Assembly: GCA_003553945.1 (NCBI GenBank)
Contig: PWEL01000029.1
Span: 1 to 60,980, forward strand
Direction: 5' to 3'
DNA length: 60,980 bases
From: Mollicutes bacterium
Lineage (GTDB): Bacteria > Bacillota_I > Bacilli_A > Izemoplasmatales > Izemoplasmataceae
In this document: positions 1 through 7,859 of the stretch, in pieces
Position numbering within the stretch: position 1 is the stretch's first letter
How the letters are laid out: each line of letters opens with the position of its first letter
Position numbers and translations under genes: made by a program
Notes under the pieces: model-generated
What the model saw: the letters and a program-made list of their open reading frames with translations, nothing else
Told to the model about the DNA's origin: nothing
Database searches by the model: none

Positions 1-2196
1 ATCCATCAAGTCAAGGTCAGTCGATGTTTCATCCGGAAGTGTGATGTTGTTATCGGCGTATGCCTCGATCTCCTCATCCGTCAATTCAGGAAGCACGACG
101 CCTTCCAGCCTCAATTCACCGTGATAGACATCGAAAACATTGAATTCAGCCCATTCGATTGTATCTCCAACTTCGAGTTCGTCCTCGAGATGCTGGCCAT
201 AATTACGATAATCGAATCTAATCAACATATCAGCATCGCCAGTATCGAAAAAGAAGGAATTGTGCTCAATGTTAACGATTTCAAGATTCTCTACACGATA
301 GCGCTTGGATTGCGTATCCGGATGCTCTTCTGCGATTTCCTCCGCGCTCATGCCGTCGATCACATAAATCTCATGGTCCTCTTCATCGTTATGGATTAAT
401 GTTACATCTTCGAGTTGCGGGCGATTATTGTCGTAATCTGTATAAGTTTCAAGGGTACCTTCCAAAAGAACCTTGTTGCCGATGTCTACATCCTTATCGT
501 CTCTAACAAAGATAGCAGTGCCATCTTCATCCTGTATAAAGAATCCAGATTGACCATCAAAAGCCGGATAGGCAGTTACAACGCCGCGAGTCAGCGTGGT
601 CTCCCCATCATCCTCATCCAGAGTGGCTGCAACATCATTATAGCCTTCGACATCAACGACGATCTCTTGATCTGTAATCGTCTCATCCTCATCGAGGTCT
701 ACGAGCGTCAACGCTACAGTGTATTCACCGGCTTCAGGGAAGGTAACATCGAACATATCGGATTCATCATAGTCAGCCGGAAGTTCAAAGCCGTCTTCAC
801 TCGGTCCCCACCAGCCTTGCTCGACGACATCAGTGTCATTGATCATGAATGTCGGATCGGCAGGGCCGTCGACAGCAACTTCAATCAATGCGTTGTCATA
901 GCCTTCGAAACCTTCCTGAATAGTCATAAGGCCGATCTCGATATCTTCTACAGTGATGTCTTCGTAGAAGGTGACATCGTCGATGTCATAGTAGAAGTCA
1001 TAAATGCTTACAGGTTCGATGACTTCAATCTCTATGGTCTCATACATGATGTCTTCTTCTTCATCGACATCATAAAGCGTCAAGGTGATAGTGTATTCGC
1101 CTTGCTCATGGAAGGTTGAGGCGAACTGCGTCGTCACTTCATAGTCCGCAGGCAGTTCAAAACCGGATTCAGGTCCCCAGCGGCCTACATCGGCGACATC
1201 GTATTCTTCACCTGCAGTGTCTTCAGCCCATAGCTCTGCGTCTCCGGGGCCTTCTACATCCACGCCGACATAGACATTGTCATAGCCGAAGCTTCCTTCG
1301 TAGAGTGTCTGCAGGGTCATGTCGATATCCTTCTCGACGCCGGCGAGGAAATGAACGTCTTCGATGTCATAGTCGAATTCGTAGATGCTCGCCGCTTCCT
1401 CGACAGTGACATCGATATCTTTCTCGACGATGTTCTCCTCTTCAAAAACATCATAGAGGGCGAGAGAGATAGTGTAGTCGCCTGGTTCGCTGAATGTGGA
1501 TTCGAAATAGGTCGTCACGTCATAATCCTTTTCAATGTAGAATCCTTCTTCAGGTCCCCAGCGTCCGATGTCCGCAACATCATATTCATTGCCTTCGGAA
1601 TCTTCAGCGAGCAGTTCGACATCTCCCGGGCCGCTGACATCGACATCGACATAGACTGCCGGATAGCCGAGTTCGTTCACTTCTTCAGCGAACAGCGTGA
1701 TGGGGATGTCGACAGGATGGTTCTCGCCGATCCAAACATCGTCTAGGTCATAGTCGAACGCGTATTCAGAAAGTTCATAGGGGAACGGAAGATATCCGTG
1801 CATCCAGTCATAGAAGAACTCTTCCTTGGTGCGCTCATAGTCGGGATTGAGCTCAAGATACTGCTCGAAGAAATCCTTGCCGTCTTCTCCGTCTTCACCG
1901 GCAGGACCCTCCGGACCTTGCTCTCCGTCCTCGCCGTCTTCACCGGCGGGACCTTCAGGACCTTGCTCGCCGTCTTCTCCGTCTTCACCGGCGGGGCCTT
2001 CAGGGCCTTCAGGGCCTTCGAGCTCATCGAGCGCGATCAGTTCGTTCCATTCATCTTCATCTTCATAACGCCACTCGATATGCGTATCGGTGGTCTGAAA
2101 CTCGATTTCGCGCTCCTCGACATCTTCACAGCCGACGAGGGCGAACGCGAAGATTGCGAAGCCTGAAAGAATCAATAATCGTCTGAGTGCTTTCAT
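1..2196 (-). CDS. Large modular surface lipoprotein, collagen-like stalk plus Ig-like and OB-like modules (C-terminus beyond window)
   Basis: The frame is open from an ATG at 2196 to the left edge (732 codons, no stop seen). It starts with a lipoprotein signal peptide (basic MKALRR, hydrophobic core, lipobox LVGC with Cys23), so the protein is probably anchored outside the membrane. Residues about 60-107 are Gly-X-Y collagen-like repeats rich in GPE, GPA and GED. Three related modules of about 110 residues follow (roughly residues 150-500); each carries a GPGD/GPAD motif, an R/W-WGP motif and an ending like (Y)T(I/V)(S/T/A)L, and they look like Ig/Big-type beta domains. Next come two OB-fold-like stretches (for example RGVVTAYPAFDGQSGFFIQD), a layout common before endonuclease domains in secreted Gram-positive nucleases. 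The enzymatic part, if any, is outside the window. The protein is extremely acidic. Confidence 0.85.
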   Translation of the reverse strand, partial: MKALRRLLILSGFAIFAFALVGCEDVEEREIEFQTTDTHIEWRYEDEDEWNELIALDELEGPEGPEGPAGEDGEDGEQGPEGPAGEDGEDGEQGPEGPAGEDGEDGKDFFEQYLELNPDYERTKEEFFYDWMHGYLPFPYELSEYAFDYDLDDVWIGENHPVDIPITLFAEEVNELGYPAVYVDVDVSGPGDVELLAEDSEGNEYDVADIGRWGPEEGFYIEKDYDVTTYFESTFSEPGDYTISLALYDVFEEENIVEKDIDVTVEEAASIYEFDYDIEDVHFLAGVEKDIDMTLQTLYEGSFGYDNVYVGVDVEGPGDAELWAEDTAGEEYDVADVGRWGPESGFELPADYEVTTQFASTFHEQGEYTITLTLYDVDEEEDIMYETIEIEVIEPVSIYDFYYDIDDVTFYEDITVEDIEIGLMTIQEGFEGYDNALIEVAVDGPADPTFMINDTDVVEQGWWGPSEDGFELPADYDESDMFDVTFPEAGEYTVALTLVDLDEDETITDQEIVVDVEGYNDVAATLDEDDGETTLTRGVVTAYPAFDGQSGFFIQDEDGTAIFVRDDKDVDIGNKVLLEGTLETYTDYDNNRPQLEDVTLIHNDEEDHEIYVIDGMSAEEIAEEHPDTQSKRYRVENLEIVNIEHNSFFFDTGDADMLIRFDYRNYGQHLEDELEVGDTIEWAEFNVFDVYHGELRLEGVVLPELTDEEIEAYADNNITLPDETSTDLDLMD
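1880..2014 (-). repeat. Three tandem 45-bp repeats coding collagen-like Gly-X-Y
   Basis: Three successive 45-bp units (1880-1924, 1925-1969, 1970-2014) differ at only a few, mostly third-codon, positions; the last unit diverges at its end. On the minus strand they encode repeated GPEGPAGEDGEDGEQ. The unit length is a multiple of nine, so gain or loss of a unit would keep the Gly-X-Y register. The open frames on the opposite strand here (Ser-Pro rich) are by-products of the repeat. Confidence 0.9.
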
Positions 2197-2582
2197 AGAA
2201 ATCAGTGTCTAGGACACTTCTTCCCTCCTTTAGGAAATATTTTTTTAGCGCAATGCGCTTGTGAACTTAAAACTGTCTTTGGAATGAGATCTTATCGAAA
2301 TCGATGCCTCTCTCCCTATCTACAAAAAACGGCGGTCCACATCACCTCCGGAATCATAGTGTGCATTTCTGCGTGCTTGCTCCCCTATCCCAAAGACGTT
2401 GTCATGGGTGTTTCTAATTATATTTTACTCTAAATTTCACGAATGTCAAACGCTTACAATTTTGGAAATGTATTTTCAAAGACGATTGCAGGGAGAACAG
2501 TAGAAAGGCAATTGTATAATCTATTCCTTTATTGAGGCGGAAAATGCCCTCATCGCTTGAGTGGATGACTGGCCTGCCGGCC
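2197..2582. other. Intergenic region: long 5' leader of the lipoprotein gene, rest unassigned
   Basis: No convincing gene lies here. 2197-2415 would be the transcribed leader of the lipoprotein gene. It contains GATAGGGGAG and GATAGGGAGA copies, an AGCGC-ATT-GCGCT hairpin followed by A residues, and a GGAGG stretch. I could not match it to a riboswitch class I know. 2450-2582 holds an isolated plus-strand TATAAT (2513-2518) with no gene after it. Confidence 0.5.
2422..2449 (-). promoter_or_regulatory. Sigma-A promoter of the large lipoprotein gene
   Basis: On the minus strand, TTGACA (2449-2444) and TAAAAT (2427-2422) are separated by 16 bp. Transcription would start near 2415 and give a leader of about 220 nt before the ATG at 2196. 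The ATG is preceded by AAAGGAGGG at an unusually long distance. Confidence 0.7.
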
Positions 2583-3116
2583 TTATTCAATCAAAGGCGC
2601 TTTTTTCTCGAGCATCGGCACAACCTCATCGGGTGAGGCTACCGCATACACACAGTCACCCGGATCATCGTTCCGGCGTTTTTCATCTATCCTCGTCCCG
2701 GCGAGTCTTCCGCTCCAGCCTCCCGCATTTTCAAAGGCCAGGATGCAGCGGCCGAACGTCCAGGCAAGCGCGATCTCGCTCAGTGTCCCACTGCCGCCGC
2801 CGATGGCGACAACGGCCTCTGCATTGGCCGTGATTGCGTTCCGCGCATGGCCGAGGGCGGTGGGGATGCGGATATCGGCATGACGCGAGGCATCTTTCAC
2901 TGTTGCCGTGGGCAGAATGGCGATGGTGTCCCCCGGTTCATAGTTCGCAGAATCACGGGCGCCTCTCAGGGCGGCTTCCATCACACCGCCCATGTCTCCG
3001 GTCTGGACGCGGTACCCCGCATCTGCGAGCGCCTTTCCGGTCTCATAGGCGAGTCGGTAGAGAAAAGAATCGCTGTCCACATCTCCCGAGCCTATGATTG
3101 AGATGATACGCTTCAT
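2583..3116 (-). CDS. SLOG/LOG-like nucleotide-binding protein (TIGR00725-like)
   Basis: The 177-residue protein has a Rossmann-like start (IISIIGSG, residues 4-10), a TGDMGGVMEAA segment (39-49) and the hallmark GGGSGTLSE (106-114), the phosphate-binding loop of the SLOG superfamily, to which lysine decarboxylase-like/LOG proteins belong. Some LOG members are cytokinin-type nucleotide phosphoribohydrolases; others bind nucleotides with unknown roles. The usual LOG signature PGGxGTxxE is here GGGSGTLSE, as in the TIGR00725 subgroup, so a phosphoribohydrolase activity is not assured. It is the last gene of the racemase operon, 12 bp after the DUF1848 gene. Confidence 0.8.
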   Translation of the reverse strand: MKRIISIIGSGDVDSDSFLYRLAYETGKALADAGYRVQTGDMGGVMEAALRGARDSANYEPGDTIAILPTATVKDASRHADIRIPTALGHARNAITANAEAVVAIGGGSGTLSEIALAWTFGRCILAFENAGGWSGRLAGTRIDEKRRNDDPGDCVYAVASPDEVVPMLEKKAPLIE

Positions 3117-3128
3117 ACGGAACCCCCC

Positions 3129-4001
3129 TCATTCAGCGATTTGCGCCGAGTGATCGATGGTCAGGGAAGCATCCTGAGGATGCTTCCGGGCCCGCTTCTT
3201 TTCCGCGCGGGCTTTCCCATGCGTCGCATAACAGTATAGGCAGCCCCGCACACAGCTGTCGTAAGCGCCGATGTCGACGCTATTCGTACAGCCGCAGTCC
3301 GGACGCTGGCCGCTGTCCTTTTGATAAGACAGCGGCTTTCCTGTGAGCGCCGCGATGCGGCGGTTGTCGATGCACCTCGATGAGGGGACGCCTTCGATTG
3401 TGTCCGCGCAGACGGAGAGGGTGAGCCCATGCCGCTTCGCTTCATCATGAAATCCATGTGCGATGCGGCGCCTCCCTTCACGGTCTGGTGCATGGACGCC
3501 CGCCTTTTTCAACGCGCGCCGGTTCTTGCGATAGGTCCTTACGAAGCTGATGACGACCTCGCCCACAACAGGCGCGAGATGAGAGAGTAGGGATCTGAAT
3601 CGTTCCATATGCCAGGCCTCGGTGTAGCGGTCGGTGAGCAGGACGGGGTCGTAACGCCAGACGATTCTTTCCTTCCCCGCATGCTCTGAGAACGCTTTGA
3701 GTTTTGCAAGCCGGCGTTTCTTGTCCTGAGCGTCCGGTTCTACATCCACCCCGTAGGGTGTGAAGGTGAACTGCACATAATACGTATAGTTTCTAAGAAG
3801 GTGCGCATGCTCTAGGAGCGCCGTGACATCGCGGGTCCAGAAGACGAAGGCTGTGACATCATCTTCACGAAGGGGGATGTGCTTTCTCTGGTTCTTGTTA
3901 AAGGGGTTGACGGAGACCGCATGCCCTTCCTCGAGCCGCTTGAAGAACCATTCCGGATAGAAGGCCGGGATATCCGTCCGCCGCGAGACTGATACGATCA
4001 T
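3129..4001 (-). CDS. DUF1848 family protein (Cys-rich, radical-SAM-like)
   Basis: 290 residues. The N-terminus IVSVSRRTDIPAFYPEWF and the segment VNPFNKNQ are typical of DUF1848. The C-terminal third (about residues 230-262) is cysteine-rich: CGCTN, then CVRGCLYCYA, with the CxxxCxxC spacing that binds [4Fe-4S] in radical SAM enzymes, and a TIM-barrel-like alternation before it. The reaction is unknown for the family. Its ATG overlaps the stop of the HEPN-like gene by 4 bp (ATGA), indicating translational coupling. Many shadow frames exist here because of high GC, but this frame carries the family pattern throughout. Confidence 0.85.
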   Translation of the reverse strand: MIVSVSRRTDIPAFYPEWFFKRLEEGHAVSVNPFNKNQRKHIPLREDDVTAFVFWTRDVTALLEHAHLLRNYTYYVQFTFTPYGVDVEPDAQDKKRRLAKLKAFSEHAGKERIVWRYDPVLLTDRYTEAWHMERFRSLLSHLAPVVGEVVISFVRTYRKNRRALKKAGVHAPDREGRRRIAHGFHDEAKRHGLTLSVCADTIEGVPSSRCIDNRRIAALTGKPLSYQKDSGQRPDCGCTNSVDIGAYDSCVRGCLYCYATHGKARAEKKRARKHPQDASLTIDHSAQIAE

Positions 4002-4435
4002 TCGTCCGCCCCGATAAAGGCACGCACCGCGGCAAGCCAGGACGACATCAGTTCCGCATGGCCATCCATCCCGGCGATGATCTCCTCGCAGTCCGCGCGC
4101 CTCTTGCCATGGACATAGGCGTTGCGGAGCTGTCTCGGCGTCTTCTCATGTCGGCGCCCCTCGCCGCCGCGGAACAGCAGGTAGATCAGGTCCCTCCCGG
4201 CAGCTATCTCAAAAAACTCAGCCGCGCTGGCGATTTCACGCACATTCAAGTGCGTCGCCTGGCGTTCACGGCGGTATCTGTCCTTGTGATAGAAGCGGAG
4301 CAGTTTCAAGGCGGTCGCCTCGCAGTCTATATAGAGTTTCAGAAACCTTGTTATGACGGCGTTCTCCCCGAGATTATAGGTGGTGTCGAACATCCGTTCC
4401 AAGGCTTTTCTGCGTGAAACACCCTTATGAATCAT
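3998..4435 (-). CDS. HEPN-like small protein with Rx4H motif
   Basis: I chose the ATG at 4435 because AAAGGAG lies 8 nt upstream; an upstream in-frame start would lie deep in the racemase gene and has no ribosome site. The 145-residue product is mostly helical by composition, and residues 104-109 read RNAYVH, an exact R-x4-H match to the catalytic motif of HEPN ribonucleases. It overlaps the racemase end by 11 bp and the DUF1848 start by 4 bp, so the three are co-translated. Fold assignment rests on this motif and the size only; it may be an uncharacterised family without RNase activity. Confidence 0.55.
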   Translation of the reverse strand: MIHKGVSRRKALERMFDTTYNLGENAVITRFLKLYIDCEATALKLLRFYHKDRYRRERQATHLNVREIASAAEFFEIAAGRDLIYLLFRGGEGRRHEKTPRQLRNAYVHGKRRADCEEIIAGMDGHAELMSSWLAAVRAFIGADE

Positions 4436-5093
4436 CCCGGACACTCCTTTCATGAATGCGGACGATTTCGGCGGCCAGGGCATCGATGCTGGAGACGCAC
4501 TCGAAGGTGCTCAGGTGGGGTCGGATCATGCTGAGCTCCGAACATCCCAGAACCAACGTCGTATCGGCGTCATACACTGCCTTCAGGGTCTTTAGAAGCC
4601 TTGATGCGACGGTTTTTTCATCCTCGCCGCGCTTGAGGCGATAGATCTCCTCGTTGACAGTGCGCTGAACGTCGCAGGCGGGATAGATGACGTCCCCTCG
4701 TCCATAGACATCCCCTGCAACCGTCCCCTTCGTCGAAAGGAGGATGGCCTTCTTTCCTTTGAGCGCATCCAGGGTCGCTTCTACCATGTCGATGAAGGTG
4801 ATGCCTTGCACGAAGTGGAAGGTGTCGCTGAAATAATGGGCTGTATTGCAGGGAATCGCAAAATAGTCCAGATTCAGCTGCTTGAACCTTTCGACATGCT
4901 TCATGATGGCATTCAGAGGTGTCGGACCCTCCCCCAGGATATACTCCGTCCGGTCGGGGATCGAAGGGTCGTTCGCGATGACAAGCGGGATATGGTCCTG
5001 GTCATTCTTTGCATTGGTCTGTGAGACGATACAATCGAAAGCATGGACGGTGGCCTGAGACCCCATGCCGCCGACAAGGCCGAATGTGCGCAT
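4425..5093 (-). CDS. Aspartate/glutamate racemase family protein
   Basis: 222 residues, the normal size. The start GLVGGMGSQAT (residues 5-13) is the substrate-phosphate-type loop of the Asp/Glu racemase fold. The two catalytic cysteines are visible: Cys82 in AIPCNTAH and Cys184 in VLGCSELSM, where the usual GCTEL is GCSEL. These cofactor-independent racemases interconvert D- and L-amino acids, most often aspartate in this subgroup. The ribosome site is GGAGGG 8 nt before the ATG. It is the promoter-proximal gene of a four-gene operon (racemase, HEPN-like, DUF1848, SLOG). Confidence 0.85.
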   Translation of the reverse strand: MRTFGLVGGMGSQATVHAFDCIVSQTNAKNDQDHIPLVIANDPSIPDRTEYILGEGPTPLNAIMKHVERFKQLNLDYFAIPCNTAHYFSDTFHFVQGITFIDMVEATLDALKGKKAILLSTKGTVAGDVYGRGDVIYPACDVQRTVNEEIYRLKRGEDEKTVASRLLKTLKAVYDADTTLVLGCSELSMIRPHLSTFECVSSIDALAAEIVRIHERSVRDDS

Positions 5094-5125
5094 GGATGCA
5101 TCCCTCCGGAATCTCTTCTATCTGT

Positions 5126-5154
5126 ATTCTACATGCTCTTTCCCCAAATGCAAA
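5126..5154 (-). promoter_or_regulatory. Promoter of the racemase operon
   Basis: Minus strand TTTGCA (5154-5149), 17-bp spacer, TAGAAT (5131-5126). It lies just downstream of the terminator of the preceding transcript, so the racemase operon is an independent unit. Confidence 0.6.
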
Positions 5155-5159
5155 GACGG

Positions 5160-5187
5160 AATAAAAAAACACGCGCCGGGCGTGTTC
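5160..5187 (-). terminator. Intrinsic terminator after the tiny membrane protein gene
   Basis: On the minus strand the stop codon runs directly into ACACGC-CCGGC-GCGTGT followed by seven T. This closes the long operon that begins with the protease at 10402. Confidence 0.8.
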
Positions 5188-5338
5188 AGGATTTCCGCCG
5201 AAGAAAGGCGAGCACAAGGAACGCGACGAACCAGGCGAAAAGCTCCAAAGTGAACCCCTGCCGGCTCAAGACCATCAGGATGCGGAGAAAGACCAGGAAT
5301 AAAAGAACGAGAAACACTGTGTCCCATGGCTTCTTCAT
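5186..5338 (-). CDS. Small (50-residue) hydrophobic membrane protein
   Basis: A short frame from ATG 5338 to a TGA at 5188-5186. GGAG sits 6 nt before the ATG. The product starts MKKPWDT and is dominated by two hydrophobic stretches (about residues 7-20 and 30-45) split by LSRQGFT, and ends with RRKS: a probable two-helix hairpin in the membrane with positive ends. It follows the MazF-like gene in the same direction and is followed at once by a terminator. No family recognised. Confidence 0.6.
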   Translation of the reverse strand: MKKPWDTVFLVLLFLVFLRILMVLSRQGFTLELFAWFVAFLVLAFLRRKS

Positions 5339-5432
5339 AGTGACTCCTTCCCTTTGTTATCGAGGGGTATCAAGCAAGTCTCCAGATAGACGCCCGATCA
5401 CGATGGTATCGAGCATGCCGCCTGAAAGCTGT

Positions 5433-5963
5433 TCACCCTTCCTTCCGCCCTGAAGCGTCGCGCTCCTGTTTCAAAGCGTCGTTGGCGGCCTTCAATGTCT
5501 CGTTGCGCGTGAGCGCGTCACTGAAATAGTGCATGAGGTCGAGCTCTCTCGCGAGCGCCGCGTCGACCTCGCGCATGATATGCACCGGCACTGTCGTGAT
5601 GTAATCCCCGAGCCGCGCCTTGCTGACGGCGCGCACCTGGGTGAGGTTCACGGCGCCGAAGAGACAGGCGGCATCGTCGGACCCTTTGAGCGTCCCTACA
5701 TCGACGATTGTGGGGAGCGGTCTTGAATTCTTTGAAGTGACCGGCGCTATCACCGTGTTCGCGGAATAGAAGTTCCCGATGTCGTTCTGCAGAACGACGC
5801 AGGGGCGCTCCTTCCCGATTTCGGCACCGACACCGGTGCCGAGGTCGACCCTGTATACCTGACCTCTTCTGACGAAACGCTTTTTAGCGGATTCCGCATT
5901 GTGCTCGAGCCAAATCTTCTGTTTGAGCCAGTCCAGATCCTCCTGCATGTCCTTGATATCCAT
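5433..5963 (-). CDS. MazF/PemK-type toxin-like endoribonuclease with N- and C-terminal extensions
   Basis: The core (residues about 32-120) reads RGQVYRVDLG, KERPCVVLQNDIGN and APVTSKNSRP, the pattern of MazF/PemK mRNA interferases, including the conserved Arg in the ERP loop and the TS after beta strand 3. It is longer than a standalone MazF (176 versus about 115): residues 1-30 and the last 45 are charged and probably helical. No antitoxin-sized gene is next to it; the neighbours are an oxidoreductase and a small membrane protein. Toxin activity is therefore an inference from family; an extension could be self-inhibitory. Confidence 0.8.
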   Translation of the reverse strand: MDIKDMQEDLDWLKQKIWLEHNAESAKKRFVRRGQVYRVDLGTGVGAEIGKERPCVVLQNDIGNFYSANTVIAPVTSKNSRPLPTIVDVGTLKGSDDAACLFGAVNLTQVRAVSKARLGDYITTVPVHIMREVDAALARELDLMHYFSDALTRNETLKAANDALKQERDASGRKEG

Positions 5964-6033
5964 AACGCCCTCCGTCTATATGTCCTGAACGTGCCGTCAT
6001 ATATATACGCGTTTCAGGCGCCTTTTGCTTTTT

Positions 6034-6951
6034 TCAAGGAGACAGCTTGAACAAGTATTCGTGAAGCTTTCTCGTAAGGTCGAGATTGCCCTCTGAATCA
6101 CCGTGAGTGAAAAGATTCTCATAATGGACGACGAGGGGGTCCTTGCGCCTGCTTTTATAGATGCGTTCACCGTTGACAAGCAGAGACTGCGCCGTGTGGT
6201 CGAGTTCGACGGTCTTGTCGCTGTAATAGAGCGTCGTCTTCTTGAAAGACGCCCGGCGGCGCCAATCGATCGTGATGGCCGTGGGAATGCCGTCCGCCAG
6301 CAGCCGTTGCTTGATATAGACGGGCAGACCGTTCGTCTCGTCCACCACGTGGGAGACATCGATTGGTTCAAGCACCTCGAGCGGCGTGAAGCATTCGATA
6401 AGGCTCAGAGCGTTGATGCCGCTGTCGAACCAGGCACCGCCCAGTGCGGTGCGCTCCGGCAGGATGCGTCCATCCTCATCGACATAGGGGTCATGGATGA
6501 CGATATCGATGCCCTCGAGGTCCCACGCGTCATCCCTCGCATCGTCTGAGAGGAACGCCAGCACTTCATTCGCATAGCGCAAATGATACATGACACGCAG
6601 CGTGTGCCTGACGGCCTCCTCGTAATCGAGAAGCGTTTCAAGGGCATCACGGGCCAGGGTCGCGGGCTTTTCCATCAGCACATCGACCCCGTAGGATAGA
6701 CACGTTTTTGCGACAGAGAGATGAGAGGCCGGCGGCGTCGCAACAAGCGCGACATCCACATCCTCGCGCGCTAGCATCGTCTCATAGTCCCTGTAGAAAG
6801 GAATCTCGCGATACATGTGGCGGTTCACCGCGGAAGGCGAGGTGTCGCACACGCATGCAAGCGTGTATCCGGATGCCTTCAGCGCCTGCTTATAGACCCG
6901 GGCGATATGGCCGAGACCGATGATCGCCAGACGCACAGGATTTTTCTTCAC
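6034..6951 (-). CDS. Gfo/Idh/MocA family NAD(P)-dependent oxidoreductase
   Basis: 305 residues. The N-terminal Rossmann fold shows LAIIGLGHIARVY (residues 8-20), then the usual VATPPASHL and MEKPAT (EKP motif near residue 94) that positions the catalytic region. The C-terminal beta sheet domain follows. Family members oxidise or reduce sugar and inositol derivatives; the substrate cannot be told. The start is a GTG that overlaps the stop of the desulfhydrase-like gene (GTGA), so it is translationally coupled to it; the ribosome site is weak. Confidence 0.85.
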   Translation of the reverse strand: MKKNPVRLAIIGLGHIARVYKQALKASGYTLACVCDTSPSAVNRHMYREIPFYRDYETMLAREDVDVALVATPPASHLSVAKTCLSYGVDVLMEKPATLARDALETLLDYEEAVRHTLRVMYHLRYANEVLAFLSDDARDDAWDLEGIDIVIHDPYVDEDGRILPERTALGGAWFDSGINALSLIECFTPLEVLEPIDVSHVVDETNGLPVYIKQRLLADGIPTAITIDWRRRASFKKTTLYYSDKTVELDHTAQSLLVNGERIYKSRRKDPLVVHYENLFTHGDSEGNLDLTRKLHEYLFKLSP

Positions 6952-7859
6952 AGTGCATGCACCACATCGAAGAAGATCGGAGCGCCCCCCGTATGCAAAA
7001 ACAGGATGCGCCTGCCGGAGATTCCTTTCTCCTCAAGAAAACGCGACATGCCGTAGAACGCCTTGCCCGTATAGACCGGATCCAAAGGCACACCGTCCGC
7101 ATTGAAGACCTCGCGGATCGTCTCGAGGATTTCCTCGTCATACTCGCCGTAACCGCCCTTGAGGTAGGCATCGCTGAAAAGCAGGGATTTCTCTCTGACG
7201 GCGGTCGCACCCTGCTCACGCAGATACTCGTTGGCGCTTTCGGCGACGAGCGCCCTGCCCTTCTCATCCGGATGCACCACGCTGATGCCCACCGTGCGCG
7301 GCGCATGGTTCAAAAGGCGCTCCCCCGCGGCGAGGCCGGCATGCGTCGTTCCGGTGCCGCTGGCGAAGAATAGGTAATCAAAGGGGGCATCGGCTTCCTG
7401 GCGCACTATCTCGAGATAGGCATCGGCGAACGCCTTCGTCCCTAGATAGCCGTGGCCGCCGTTGGCGATGAAATACGGCCGCCTCCCATCGGCGCGCAAG
7501 GATTCAAGCGTCTCATCGATAGCGGGGCGGATCGCCTCCTTGCCGACAGTCCTGACATCCGCGCCCAGCAGCTTCATCAGCTGCTTGTTGTGAGCGTCCG
7601 GGCTTTTTTTCGAGAGGACCACGCTGCATCCGATCCCTTCCCGGGCGGCCATGTTGGCCACGATACGGCAGTGGTTCGAACTGCCGCCGCCGGTGGTCAC
7701 CACGTGGTCACAGCCCTTTTCTTTCAAATCCTCGAAGTAAAGCAGCGCCTTGCGGTATTTATTGCCGCCGAAGGAGAAGGGAAAAAGGTCGTCGCGCTTC
7801 ATGAAGACGCGGTTGCCGTTCACATCACGCGTCAGTGGATGAATCGGTGTTGTCTCCAT
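6948..7859 (-). CDS. PLP-dependent D-cysteine desulfhydrase / ACC deaminase family enzyme
   Basis: I take the ATG at 7859, which has GAGGAGG 6 nt upstream; an in-frame TTG one codon earlier is not needed. The N-terminus has RDDL and FGGNKYRK with the PLP-binding lysine (about residue 34), then TTGGGSSNHCR, the loop that holds the substrate carboxylate, and further on SGTGTTHAGL for the phosphate. This pattern matches D-cysteine desulfhydrase and 1-aminocyclopropane-1-carboxylate deaminase; the two cannot be separated by eye. It lies between VanZ and the Gfo/Idh gene with overlaps on both sides. Confidence 0.8.
   Translation of the reverse strand: METTPIHPLTRDVNGNRVFMKRDDLFPFSFGGNKYRKALLYFEDLKEKGCDHVVTTGGGSSNHCRIVANMAAREGIGCSVVLSKKSPDAHNKQLMKLLGADVRTVGKEAIRPAIDETLESLRADGRRPYFIANGGHGYLGTKAFADAYLEIVRQEADAPFDYLFFASGTGTTHAGLAAGERLLNHAPRTVGISVVHPDEKGRALVAESANEYLREQGATAVREKSLLFSDAYLKGGYGEYDEEILETIREVFNADGVPLDPVYTGKAFYGMSRFLEEKGISGRRILFLHTGGAPIFFDVVHAL

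Noticed and set aside
1880-2014. CRISPR-like or satellite repeat
   Set aside because: The 45-bp units are contiguous without spacers and code Gly-X-Y in frame.
121-2166. Several plus-strand open frames (92-234 residues) across the left end
   Set aside because: They are antisense to a single open minus-strand frame with lipoprotein signal, collagen repeats and repeated modules; none has a ribosome site or family pattern.
2197-2421. Possible c-di-GMP riboswitch in the lipoprotein leader
   Set aside because: The conserved GEMM core could not be found; only the length of the leader is unusual.
2513-2518. Isolated plus-strand TATAAT as a promoter
   Set aside because: No gene lies downstream on the plus strand; it would only make RNA antisense to the SLOG gene, and the -35 is poor.
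5342-5432. Short frame (MLDTIVIGRLSGDLL...) between the MazF-like gene and the tiny membrane protein
   Set aside because: Only 19 codons, with the ribosome site too close to the start; could be a chance frame, so not listed as a gene.
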